Part shown: positions 1 through 6,561 of the stretch, piece by piece | Layout: the number at the start of each line of letters is the position of its first letter | Numbering within the stretch: position 1 is the stretch's first letter | DNA from: an uncultured Bacilli bacterium | GTDB taxonomy: Bacteria; Bacillota_I; Bacilli_A; RF39; UBA660 | Direction: 5' to 3' | Assembly: GCA_947628325.1 (NCBI GenBank) | Contig: CANQZL010000011.1 | Coordinates: 1-15,849, forward strand | Length of the DNA stretch: 15,849 bases | Notes under the pieces: generated by a model | What the model was told of the DNA's origin: nothing | The model's database searches: none | Seen by the model: only the letters and a program-made list of their open reading frames with translations | Translations under genes and position numbers: made by a program

Positions 1-60
1 TTTGTTCGTCCTTGACTAATTTCTATAACTTATTTCCCATGACAAGTATATATGGGCACT

Positions 61-89
61 TTGAATTTTAAATAACATAATGTTATTAA
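61..89 (+). promoter_or_regulatory. Candidate promoter P1 of typA/bipA
   Basis: A -35-like TTGAAT (61-66) lies 17 nt before a -10-like TATTAA (84-89) that carries an upstream TG (81-82), making an extended -10. Transcription would start near 95 and leave a leader of about 65 nt. The spacer is almost filled by a 17-nt inverted repeat (71-87). Seen by eye only; AT-rich DNA gives many chance matches. Confidence 0.4.
71..87. promoter_or_regulatory. Palindrome across the P1 spacer (possible operator)
   Basis: AATAACAT (71-78), one central A (79), then ATGTTATT (80-87) is a perfect inverted repeat with 8-nt arms. It sits between the -35 and -10 of candidate promoter P1 and overlaps the -10, a position typical of repressor sites. 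No T-tract follows, so it does not look like a terminator. No regulator gene is present in the window, and chance palindromes are common at this base composition. Confidence 0.3.
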
Positions 90-92
90 ATC

Positions 93-121
93 TTGTCTTT
101 TTGCTTAAAATGTGGTATTGT
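93..121 (+). promoter_or_regulatory. Candidate promoter P2 of typA/bipA
   Basis: TTGTCT (93-98), a 17-nt spacer, then TATTGT (116-121) with TG at 113-114 gives a second extended -10 promoter. Its start near 128 would leave a leader of about 32 nt before the ATG at 160. It overlaps the GTG at 112 that would extend the reading frame, which argues against use of that GTG. Confidence 0.45.
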
Positions 122-159
122 GTTCCTTGGATTTTGTAAAAAGAAGTGGGGAAAGTTAT

Positions 160-1971
160 ATGGAAAAAATTATTAATATAGCTGTTGTGGCACATGTTGA
201 TGCTGGTAAAAGTACTTTAGTAGATGCTTTACTTTCTCAAAATGGGGTTTTTAGAGATAATGAAGAAGTAGTTGACTGTGTAATGGATAGCAATGATATT
301 GAAAGAGAAAGAGGTATTACAATTTATTCTAAGAATTGTTCTATTAGATATAAAGATTATAAAATTAATATAGTAGATACTCCAGGACATGCTGATTTCT
401 CTTCAGAAGTTGAACGTATAATGAAAACTGTTGATACTGTAATATTATTGGTAGATGCAGCAGAAGGGCCAATGCCTCAAACAAGATTTGTTTTAAAAAA
501 AGCTTTAGAACAAAATTTAAGACCAATTTTATTTATTAATAAAATAGATAAAAAAGATGCACGTCCTGAAGCAGTTGTTGATATGACTTTTGATTTATTT
601 ATGGAATTAAATGCAACTGATGAACAATTGGATTTTCCTATATGTTATGGAACAGCAAGAGAAGGTATTGCAGAACTTTCTTTAGATGAAAAGGGTACGG
701 ATATATCTCCTTTATTAGATTTAGTATTAAAGCAATGTAAACCATATGAAGGAAATGAAAATGATCCATTACAAATGCAAGTAAGTTCTTTAGATTATGA
801 TTCATTTATTGGTAGACTAGGTATAGGTCGTGTTACAAAAGGAAAAATAAAAAATGGTCAAACAGTTGCATTAGCTCGTAATGATGGAACTATTTCATCT
901 TTTAGAATTTCTAAATTATTTGTTGAAGAAGGAATAAAAAGAGTTGAAAAAGATGAAGCTTATTATGGAGATATTGTTACTTTTGCAGGATGTCCTACTA
1001 TATCAATTGGGGATACTATTTGTGATAAAGACCATGTTGAACCAATGGAACCTATTGTTATTGAAAAACCTACATTAAGTATGGATTTCTTAGTTAATTC
1101 AAGTCCTTTTGCAGGATTAGATAAAGCTAGTAAGTTTTTAACTAATAGACATATTAAAGAAAGATTAGATAAAGAATTAGAAACTAATGTTGGTTTGGAA
1201 GTAGAAGAATTACCAGATTCAGATGGTTATAAAGTTTCTGGTAGGGGAGAATTGCATTTATCTATTCTTCTTGAAAATATGAGAAGAGAAGGCTATGAAT
1301 TAAGTGTTTCTAAACCAGAAGTATTGTATAAAGAAATTGATGGTAAAAAGTGTGAACCATTTGAAAAAGTTATAGTTAATTGTCCATCAACATATTCTGG
1401 AACAATTATTAATGATTTACAAGAAAGAAAAGCAGTTTTAGAAGTTGTTAATAACGATGAGAATGACTATGTACATTTGGAATTTAGTGCTCCTACAAGA
1501 GGTTTAATAGGATATAGAAGTGCTTTTATTACAAATACAAAAGGTGAAGGAATAATGGTTCGTAGTTTTGAAGATTATAAACCATATGTAGGAGAAATTA
1601 ATGGACGTAAAAATGGTGTTTTAGTTTCTATGGAAAATGGTAAAACATTAGGTTTTTCATTATTTAATTTACAAGAAAGAGGTACTTTAATAGTTGGTCC
1701 TGCTGAAGATGTTTATGTTGGTATGATAGTAGGTATTCATAATAGAGATAATGATTTAAATGTTAATCCTTGTAAAAATAAACAACTTACTAATACAAGA
1801 GCATCTGGTTCTGATGAAGCAATTGCTCTTATTAAACCTAAAACATTTACTTTAGAAGAAGCTTTAGAATTTATTGCTGATGATGAATATGTTGAAGTAA
1901 CTCCAAGTGCTATAAGACTAAGAAAAAAAGTTTTAGATCCTGATGAAAGATTTAGATTAAATAGAAAATAA
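160..1971 (+). CDS. typA: Ribosome-associated translational GTPase TypA/BipA
   Basis: This is a translation-factor-family GTPase that binds the ribosome and, in studied bacteria, supports 50S subunit assembly and growth under stress or cold. The 603-aa product has the expected length of about 600-615 aa. G-domain motifs are visible: AHVDAGKS (residues 11-18), RGIT (51-54), DTPGH (73-77) and NKID (127-130). EF-G-like domains follow, and the C-terminus has the TypA-specific RASGSDEA stretch and a VEVTP-x-AIRLRKK region. The P-loop reads HVDAGKS, whereas most BipA proteins have HVDHGKT; the Ala is more typical of EF-G/TetM proteins, but the C-terminal half is plainly TypA. The ATG at 160 is chosen because a GGGGAAAG purine stretch precedes it and residues align with the family start; the upstream GTG at 112 lies inside a promoter. 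The gene is probably monocistronic, with a hairpin at its stop codon. Confidence 0.95.
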   Translation: MEKIINIAVVAHVDAGKSTLVDALLSQNGVFRDNEEVVDCVMDSNDIERERGITIYSKNCSIRYKDYKINIVDTPGHADFSSEVERIMKTVDTVILLVDAAEGPMPQTRFVLKKALEQNLRPILFINKIDKKDARPEAVVDMTFDLFMELNATDEQLDFPICYGTAREGIAELSLDEKGTDISPLLDLVLKQCKPYEGNENDPLQMQVSSLDYDSFIGRLGIGRVTKGKIKNGQTVALARNDGTISSFRISKLFVEEGIKRVEKDEAYYGDIVTFAGCPTISIGDTICDKDHVEPMEPIVIEKPTLSMDFLVNSSPFAGLDKASKFLTNRHIKERLDKELETNVGLEVEELPDSDGYKVSGRGELHLSILLENMRREGYELSVSKPEVLYKEIDGKKCEPFEKVIVNCPSTYSGTIINDLQERKAVLEVVNNDENDYVHLEFSAPTRGLIGYRSAFITNTKGEGIMVRSFEDYKPYVGEINGRKNGVLVSMENGKTLGFSLFNLQERGTLIVGPAEDVYVGMIVGIHNRDNDLNVNPCKNKQLTNTRASGSDEAIALIKPKTFTLEEALEFIADDEYVEVTPSAIRLRKKVLDPDERFRLNRK

Positions 1972-1990
1972 TAAATTTTCTATTTTTTTT
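1962..1990 (+). terminator. AT-rich hairpin terminator overlapping the typA stop codon
   Basis: TAGAAAAT (1962-1969) pairs with ATTTTCTA (1975-1982) around a 5-nt loop, followed by eight T (1983-1990). The stop codon TAA (1969-1971) is part of the structure. With only one G-C pair the stem is weak, so read-through into the next gene is possible. Confidence 0.5.
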
Positions 1991-1991
1991 A

Positions 1992-2000
1992 TGATATACT
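1992..2000 (+). promoter_or_regulatory. Extended -10 promoter for the HipA-like gene
   Basis: TGATATACT combines the TG element (1992-1993) with a -10 hexamer TATACT (1995-2000), directly after the T-tract of the preceding terminator. No good -35 is present, as expected for extended -10 promoters. Transcription would start about 16 nt before the ATG at 2023, giving a very short leader that still contains AAGGTGG (2009-2015). Confidence 0.45.
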
Positions 2001-2022
2001 TATAAAGTAAGGTGGTTATGGT

Positions 2023-2868
2023 ATGGAACAATTTAAGTATAGAGAAGCTAATGGATTTATTCATTTAGCTAGAAATAATATAAAGGTAGAAGATGAACAA
2101 GGTAGAGTAGTCTATTTTACTTATAATAATAAAAGATATGAATTTAAAAGAGCTTTAAGTATTAGAAAAGTTTTTAATGAGTTAGTAGGATATTATTTAG
2201 CTAAAGATTTTGGCTTTGATGCTTTAGATTATGATATTGCTTTTTATAATGGTAGTTTGGGAACAATAAATGAATCATTAGATGAAGAAAAGAAAGCATC
2301 AAATAGTACAATAAATATTGGCAATATATTTAGTAAATTATTTAAATCTAATAGAAATACTTTAGATAATATTTGGTTAGCTGTAGAAATGGAAGTAAGA
2401 AAGAATAAAAATATTAAGAATAAAGATGAAGTAATAGCTTATATTATGAATCAAATAGTTAATATATTTCTTTTTGATGTTTTAATATCTAATACTAGAA
2501 GAGATTTAAATGATATATATTTTATAAAAAATAGAAGGATGGGTAAACTATCAAATAATGATTATTTACTTAGTAATGCTATGTATGATGGTAAATATGG
2601 CATATCTATAAAGGAAGATGAAGATACTCATAGTTTATTATCATTTTTAAATATGTCAGATAGTTCATATGCTAAAGTCTTAAAAGATAAATTATCTCTA
2701 ATTAGTGATGATAATTTAAATAAGATATTTGATAAAATAGAAAAGCAAATAGGAGATGGAATTCCGATAGATATAAGAGAAGAAATGCTTATAAAATTTA
2801 GAATTAATCGTCAAATAGTTTCAAATGCTTTAGATATTTATGAAAAGAAATTGTTGATGAGTAAATAA
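2023..2868 (+). CDS. HipA/CtkA-like kinase-fold protein, possibly catalytically altered
   Basis: I do not recognise an exact family. The 281-aa soluble protein has a layout reminiscent of HipA/CtkA-type kinases. There is an N-lobe with YEFK (39-42, candidate ATP-binding Lys42), a helix NELVGYYLA (52-60, candidate Glu53), and a strand-hairpin FYNGSLGTIN (74-83). The C-lobe has a hydrophobic helix leading to ISNTRRDLND (155-164), and YDGKYG (188-193) stands where HipA-like proteins have the metal-binding Asp. In active relatives the loop usually reads like GNTDxHxxN; here, aligned without gaps, the catalytic Asp position is Arg159 and the Asn position is Asp164. It may be a pseudokinase, use the shifted Asp161, or be unrelated. 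No HipB-like partner is adjacent. The start at 2023 is supported by AAGGTGG seven bases upstream. The gene lies alone between two terminators, ahead of the A-B pairs. Confidence 0.4.
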   Translation: MEQFKYREANGFIHLARNNIKVEDEQGRVVYFTYNNKRYEFKRALSIRKVFNELVGYYLAKDFGFDALDYDIAFYNGSLGTINESLDEEKKASNSTINIGNIFSKLFKSNRNTLDNIWLAVEMEVRKNKNIKNKDEVIAYIMNQIVNIFLFDVLISNTRRDLNDIYFIKNRRMGKLSNNDYLLSNAMYDGKYGISIKEDEDTHSLLSFLNMSDSSYAKVLKDKLSLISDDNLNKIFDKIEKQIGDGIPIDIREEMLIKFRINRQIVSNALDIYEKKLLMSK

Positions 2869-2875
2869 AAAAGTA

Positions 2876-2905
2876 AAGTCTATATAATTTTATATAGATT
2901 TTTTT
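2876..2905 (+). terminator. Hairpin terminator after the HipA-like gene
   Basis: TCTATATAA (2879-2887) pairs with TTATATAGA (2890-2898). The stem can extend outward through a G-U pair and A-U pairs from 2876, and seven T follow (2899-2905). The apex must open because the formal loop is only 2 nt. Confidence 0.6.
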
Positions 2906-2912
2906 AATAAAA

Positions 2913-2921
2913 TGATATAAT
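2913..2921 (+). promoter_or_regulatory. Extended -10 promoter of the A-B pair block
   Basis: TGATATAAT is a consensus -10 (2916-2921) with TG at 2913-2914, eight bases after the preceding T-tract. The start would be near 2928. AAGGTG (2934-2939) then serves as ribosome site for the ATG at 2947. Confidence 0.55.
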
Positions 2922-2946
2922 TGAAATAATAGAAAGGTGAGCTATT

Positions 2947-3465
2947 ATGGATGACAAAAAAGTTGTATATGATATAGGGGCTAGTTATTCAAATGGAAGA
3001 ATATTAAGTTCATCAGAATTAGAAGAAATGAAAAGAAATTTAAATATATTATCTAATGCTGTTGAAAATTATATTACAAAAACACAACAAGTTATTAAAA
3101 CATTTAATGATCAAAATATAGTTCAAAGTTTTTATTCATCTGGTAAATTTGGTAATAAGCAACGTCAAAAATTAGAAAAGATATCTAATGCATTAAAAAA
3201 ATATTGGAATGTTATTGAAAATGGTGAAGGTTCAATGATTGCTCAAACTCGCAAATATATTGAATTATCTTTAGAAAATGTTTCTGGTGGTAATGTTATT
3301 TATGTTGCAAAAGATGATAAAGTTGAAGGATGGGCAGAGGCGATGCCATTATATTCAGATGATACTAGTACACATGCAACAAAAGATTATAAATCACTTG
3401 ATGAGTATTTGGTAGAGCATAGTTTAGATAGTGCAGGAGCGACAGTTAGTGGAGGTGCTAAATAA
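2947..3465 (+). CDS. Small helical protein A1, ESX/WXG100-like (hypothetical)
   Basis: This is a 172-aa protein of unknown function. Residues about 22-112 look like a long helical hairpin: two amphipathic stretches joined at IVQSFYSSGKFG (58-69). The same signature recurs in the 102-aa protein at 3896 (17 of 38 residues identical around it), so the two are paralogues. The fold, size and turn recall WXG100/ESX-type T7SS substrates or LXG-accessory proteins, but no exact WXG is present. A tail of about 60 residues after GGNVIYV (115-121) is absent from the paralogue. It contains Y148-x3-D152, matching the YxxxD/E export motif described for T7SS substrates, although that motif is weak evidence on its own. 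There is no signal peptide or membrane segment. The stop codon overlaps the next start (TAATG), which implies translational coupling with B1. Confidence 0.6.
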   Translation: MDDKKVVYDIGASYSNGRILSSSELEEMKRNLNILSNAVENYITKTQQVIKTFNDQNIVQSFYSSGKFGNKQRQKLEKISNALKKYWNVIENGEGSMIAQTRKYIELSLENVSGGNVIYVAKDDKVEGWAEAMPLYSDDTSTHATKDYKSLDEYLVEHSLDSAGATVSGGAK

Positions 3466-3851
3466 TGAATTCGTCTATAGAACAATTAAGAGATGCTTTA
3501 GCATTATTAGTTAATGATTCCAAGGGTGATGGAAATGGTTTGGCTGATGCGGGAAAAGCAGCTCGTGATATAAGTAATAGTTTTTCAGGAGTTAATTATT
3601 CTTTAACAGATGGATGGTCAACTGCTAGTGATTTCTTTTATAAAATTCAAAATGGTGTTGTTGATTTATGCTCTAGTTTATATAATGATATAAATGACTT
3701 TGTTGAAGAAACGCAAATGTTAGAGATTGCAGCTCAACAAGCTGTAGAAAAAGCTAATGATACAGCTAGACAAATTCTTGATGAATTAGGATTAAACGGT
3801 TTACCTGTTGGTGGTTTTAAACCATTACCAGTATATTATAAAAATGAATGA
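3465..3851 (+). CDS. Small helical protein B1, WXG100-like partner of A1 (hypothetical)
   Basis: This is a 128-aa protein, predicted mostly helical and without a signal peptide. It begins MNSS, has a central Trp51 in TDGWSTASDFF that could mark the turn of a helical hairpin, and carries AVEKAND (93-99) followed by a LDELGL-type ending. A short Gly/Pro-rich tail (residues 111-128) is absent from its paralogue at 4211. Shared landmarks with that protein are the MNSS start, QL-x3-L, the Trp, F-x-EE, LE, AVE-x-AND and GL. GGAGG at 3451-3455 gives a good ribosome site inside the end of A1, and the 1-nt overlap with A1 suggests equimolar synthesis and probable heterodimer formation. The function is unknown; a T7SS substrate or chaperone role is inference from size, helicity and pairing. 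Confidence 0.6.
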   Translation: MNSSIEQLRDALALLVNDSKGDGNGLADAGKAARDISNSFSGVNYSLTDGWSTASDFFYKIQNGVVDLCSSLYNDINDFVEETQMLEIAAQQAVEKANDTARQILDELGLNGLPVGGFKPLPVYYKNE

Positions 3852-3895
3852 TAATAATATTGTATAAGATATTTTAATTATTATGGGGTGGTTTA

Positions 3896-4204
3896 ATGGA
3901 AGATAATGTAAACTTTTTATCTCTAGAAAAAACAGAAATATTAGAATTGTTAAATAAATTTAAAGAATCAGTAACTAACTATTCTAATAATATTTCTAAG
4001 TTATTAACTTTATTTGAAAATCAAGAAATTGTCCAAAGTTTTTTTAAATCTGGTCAGTTTGGTCAAGAACAAATGAATAGGATTCAAGAAATTTATGAAA
4101 ACTTAAAAAAATATAATGAAGAATTATTTTATAAAGATAATTCAATTATTGTGAAAACAGAGAATTATTTATCTGCAAATACCAGTATAGATGGAGGGAT
4201 TTAA
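3896..4204 (+). CDS. Small helical protein A2, shorter paralogue of A1 (hypothetical)
   Basis: This is a 102-aa all-helical-looking protein. IVQSFFKSGQFG (45-56) matches the IVQSFYSSGKFG of A1, and the flanking F-x-x-Q before it and LKKY after it are also shared. It ends roughly where the helical core of A1 ends and lacks the roughly 60-residue tail and its YxxxD motif. GGGGTGG (3885-3891) precedes the ATG. The 44-nt gap after B1 holds no convincing terminator or promoter, so A2-B2 is probably in the same transcript as A1-B1. The second pair looks like a diverged tandem duplication rather than a fragment. Function unknown. Confidence 0.6.
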   Translation: MEDNVNFLSLEKTEILELLNKFKESVTNYSNNISKLLTLFENQEIVQSFFKSGQFGQEQMNRIQEIYENLKKYNEELFYKDNSIIVKTENYLSANTSIDGGI

Positions 4205-4210
4205 ATTAAT

Positions 4211-4531
4211 ATGAATTCGTCATCTCAACAATTATTACAATGCTTAGAAATATTGACTGATAGAAATAAAGAAATAGATAAATCTAGTGATATAGCTTAT
4301 AAAATTGGTAAAGAATTTGAAAATGTTGATTCATCATTATACTATGATTGGATGAAAGTTAAGGATTTTTATTTATCAATTGAGGATAAAGTAGAAGAAG
4401 ATTTAAATAATATTTATAACTCTATATTAAACTTTAGTGAAGAAAGTATAGAGTTAGAAAAGCAAGTTGATTTAGCTGTAGAACATGCTAATGATAGTGC
4501 TTCTGCTTTATTAAGAGATATAGGACTATAA
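4211..4531 (+). CDS. Small helical protein B2, paralogue of B1 (hypothetical)
   Basis: This is a 106-aa helical protein starting MNSS like B1, with Trp47 at the position of B1 Trp51 and AVEHAND (89-95) near the end; 10 of the last 18 aligned residues match B1. The Trp context is YDWMKV, so the Gly of a WXG motif is missing. It ends directly after IGL and lacks the B1 tail. It starts 6 nt after A2 with GGAGGG at 4193-4198, again suggesting coupled expression of an A-B pair. Base composition is like the neighbours. There is no signal peptide or membrane segment. Function unknown; it most likely binds A2 as B1 would bind A1 (inference). Confidence 0.6.
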   Translation: MNSSSQQLLQCLEILTDRNKEIDKSSDIAYKIGKEFENVDSSLYYDWMKVKDFYLSIEDKVEEDLNNIYNSILNFSEESIELEKQVDLAVEHANDSASALLRDIGL

Positions 4532-4534
4532 GAT

Positions 4535-4569
4535 AAAAAACAAATTTTGTTGAATAAATTTGTTTTTTT
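4535..4569 (+). terminator. Strong hairpin terminator closing the A-B pair operon
   Basis: AAAAAACAAATTT (4535-4547) pairs perfectly with AAATTTGTTTTTT (4556-4568) around an 8-nt loop. The right arm itself supplies the T-tract (4563-4569). It starts three bases after the stop codon. Confidence 0.7.
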
Positions 4570-4570
4570 G

Positions 4571-4599
4571 TTGTCTTAATAAGTAAAAAAGATTATAAT
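4571..4599 (+). promoter_or_regulatory. Promoter of the paralogue pair 4623-6507
   Basis: TTGTCT (4571-4576), a 17-nt spacer and TATAAT (4594-4599) make the best sigma-A-type promoter in the window. The start near 4606 leaves a leader of about 17 nt that includes AAGGCGAG (4612-4619) before the ATG at 4623. Confidence 0.65.
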
Positions 4600-4622
4600 A
4601 AAGCGCAAAAGAAGGCGAGTTT

Positions 4623-5603
4623 ATGGTTACAATTGGTGAAATAAATAATGAAGATATTATAAAATGGCAGGAAGCTTTTCAGTATGCTCAAGATAAATTA
4701 GGTGGTCTTGATGGTTATTTTTTTAAGGTAATATATAATGGTCAAGAAAAACTTTTATTAAGAAAAGATGATACTTTTAATTTATTTGACTTTAATGAAA
4801 AAGGATTAAGTATGTATAGGGCTTTTAAAGTTGATAATAATTATGAATTATCTGAAATTGGTCTTCAAGAATATCTTATATGGTCTAATTATGGAATAGC
4901 AATATTTGAAGATAGATTAACTCATAATACAGAAATTTTATCAGCTGATAATTATGTTGATGGTCCAGATGAAGATGGATATAATGGTCTTGTTGTTTAT
5001 GCTCAATATGACCCTATACAAGATATACGTGTTCATCTTGTATATAGACATAATTTTTATGAAAATAATTCAAGAATATATCCAACTTACTTATTAGAAC
5101 CAATGAGGGTTATTATTGAAAAGAAAACTGATTTAAGAGAAAGAGGTATTAAGTTACCTGGTACTAGACAAGCATTTATTAAAAGAACATTTGATTATGA
5201 AGAAGAACCTCATTCTTTTACTATTGCAACTATTAAAGATCATGGTTTAAAAAAAGTTCTTGATACTGGGGCTTTACAAATACAAGGAACAAATACTTTT
5301 TCTAGATATTATAGGGAAATAAAATATGATAAAAAAACAAGTAGTTTTATCTGTTCATTCCCTTTTGGTTCTCAATATACTTTTGAGGAAATAGTAGAAT
5401 ATCTTGAAAGTTTAGGTTTTAAAACAAGTATTCCAGAAGAATTAATTGATTATTATAATGATGATAATCCAATGGTTAAAGAATATAGAGAAATAGCAAG
5501 TCACATGAAAAAAGTGGAAACTGAACCAAATTATGATAGTGAAAAACCTGTAGTTTTAAAATTAGCTTTAGATAACGGAGAAAATAATAATGGAAATAAT
5601 TAA
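4623..5603 (+). CDS. Conserved-looking hypothetical protein, first of a paralogous pair
   Basis: I do not recognise this 326-aa soluble protein. It is acidic and rich in aromatic residues and beta-type strands, with no signal peptide, membrane segment or evident catalytic motif. It is clearly homologous to the next gene. GLVVYAQYDP (122-131) matches GGLVYTQYNP there; RIYPTY matches RIYPMY; GFKTSIPEELIDYYN matches GFNMEIPDELVDIYN; and both end with a VVLKLAL/RVIKLEL strand plus an acidic tail. The similarity runs co-linearly along both proteins, consistent with gene duplication. Its last 14 bases overlap the start of the paralogue, so the two are probably co-translated and may form a heteromer. 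The pair has its own promoter and is shut off from the upstream A-B genes by a strong terminator, so a link to those genes is positional only. Confidence 0.6.
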   Translation: MVTIGEINNEDIIKWQEAFQYAQDKLGGLDGYFFKVIYNGQEKLLLRKDDTFNLFDFNEKGLSMYRAFKVDNNYELSEIGLQEYLIWSNYGIAIFEDRLTHNTEILSADNYVDGPDEDGYNGLVVYAQYDPIQDIRVHLVYRHNFYENNSRIYPTYLLEPMRVIIEKKTDLRERGIKLPGTRQAFIKRTFDYEEEPHSFTIATIKDHGLKKVLDTGALQIQGTNTFSRYYREIKYDKKTSSFICSFPFGSQYTFEEIVEYLESLGFKTSIPEELIDYYNDDNPMVKEYREIASHMKKVETEPNYDSEKPVVLKLALDNGENNNGNN

Positions 5604-6507
5604 ATGTGATGCTCAGGCATTAGAACAATTGCCTGAAGTTTTACATTTTATTAATAAGTGTTTTCCTCAAAAAATTGTTTCAGTAATAGCTGTTAAAGAT
5701 AATAATGGTCATACTGGACTTGTTGTTATGGATAATAATTTTGGAACTTATATAAGATATAATGGAACTAATTATGAAGGAGTTCCATTTCGTTTATATG
5801 AAGATGATTTAATATTATTAAGTTATGCTGATTATGATATTTATTTTGGAGAATATGTTGCTTTTATAAATAAAAAAACTGGTTTAGAATCTAATATCAT
5901 ATTAGCTTATGATGATAAAAGTGATTATAAAGGTGGTTTAGTATATACACAATATAATCCACAAAATGATGTAAATTGTATTATAAGTTATGAACATGTT
6001 TATAGAGAAAATGGTTTAGTACAAAGGATATATCCTATGTATTTTGATAAAGTTAGTAAAATACTTATAGATGAGAAATATAGTGATGATGAAAAAATAA
6101 GATTAGGTTTAACTACTAAAAAATCACATTACTATTTTAGAGTTACTAATGATTTATTTAGAAATTTAGGTTTAATTAAAGAATATGGTTTTAATAATTT
6201 TTTAGATAAGAAGATTGTCTTAGATAAAAATAGTCAAAGGTATGCTAAAATTTTATTTAAAGGTAAGTATGGATTTGATATTTCTTTATACCCTTTACAA
6301 GAAGGATTAAGTCAAGAACAGATGCAAAACTTAATTAGTAGTTATGGTTTTAATATGGAAATTCCTGATGAATTAGTTGATATTTATAATGGTGATGTTA
6401 AAGAAATCAATGAAGTATTAGAAGCTATTAAATTAATTAAAGAAATGAAAACTATAAAAGATGATGAAAGAGTAATTAAATTAGAACTTGTTTTAGAAGA
6501 TGATTGA
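5590..6507 (+). CDS. Hypothetical protein, second of the paralogous pair
   Basis: This is a 305-aa soluble protein and a diverged copy of the preceding gene. Shared blocks are GGLVYTQYNP (115-124), RIYPMY, IPDELVDIYN and a terminal RVIKLEL-x-LEDD. The N-terminal about 60 residues differ more from the partner than the rest. The start at 5590 is chosen because GGAG (5577-5580) stands nine bases upstream, inside the end of the previous gene; the genes overlap by 14 nt in different frames. The stop is TGA, which helps fix the genetic code of this organism. No family is recognised and no function is proposed. The following gap to lysS has no clear hairpin, so transcripts could run into lysS. Confidence 0.6.
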   Translation: MEIIKCDAQALEQLPEVLHFINKCFPQKIVSVIAVKDNNGHTGLVVMDNNFGTYIRYNGTNYEGVPFRLYEDDLILLSYADYDIYFGEYVAFINKKTGLESNIILAYDDKSDYKGGLVYTQYNPQNDVNCIISYEHVYRENGLVQRIYPMYFDKVSKILIDEKYSDDEKIRLGLTTKKSHYYFRVTNDLFRNLGLIKEYGFNNFLDKKIVLDKNSQRYAKILFKGKYGFDISLYPLQEGLSQEQMQNLISSYGFNMEIPDELVDIYNGDVKEINEVLEAIKLIKEMKTIKDDERVIKLELVLEDD

Positions 6508-6531
6508 TTTTTTAGTAATTAATGTTATACT
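6504..6531 (+). promoter_or_regulatory. Promoter of lysS
   Basis: TTGATT (6504-6509) overlaps the TGA stop of the previous gene and lies 16 nt before TATACT (6526-6531), which has TG at 6523-6524 (extended -10). The leader of about 25 nt is too short for a T-box riboswitch. GAGGAAGTG just before the ATG at 6562 is the ribosome site. Confidence 0.5.
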
Positions 6532-6561
6532 TAATAAATAAAGAAATGAGGAAGTGATATT

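Noticed and set aside
36..56. CCCAT/ATGGG hairpin near the window start
   Set aside because: A stem of only 5 bp with an 11-nt loop and no T-tract; too weak to call a terminator or regulatory element.
112..159. N-terminal extension of TypA from GTG at 112
   Set aside because: It lies within a candidate promoter and has no ribosome site; family alignment and the purine stretch support the ATG at 160.
160..1971. TetM-type tetracycline resistance protein
   Set aside because: The P-loop resembles TetM, but the length of 603 aa and the TypA C-terminal signature (RASGSDEA, VEVTP) identify TypA.
3852..3895. Terminator or promoter between B1 and A2
   Set aside because: ATAATAAT/ATTATTAT can pair but has no G-C pair and no T-run; no convincing -10 is at a workable distance, so the gap is read as intra-operon.
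6508..6561. T-box riboswitch before lysS (and likewise before cysS at 9986-10043)
   Set aside because: Leaders are only about 25-35 nt after the -10, far too short for a T-box with specifier stem and antiterminator.
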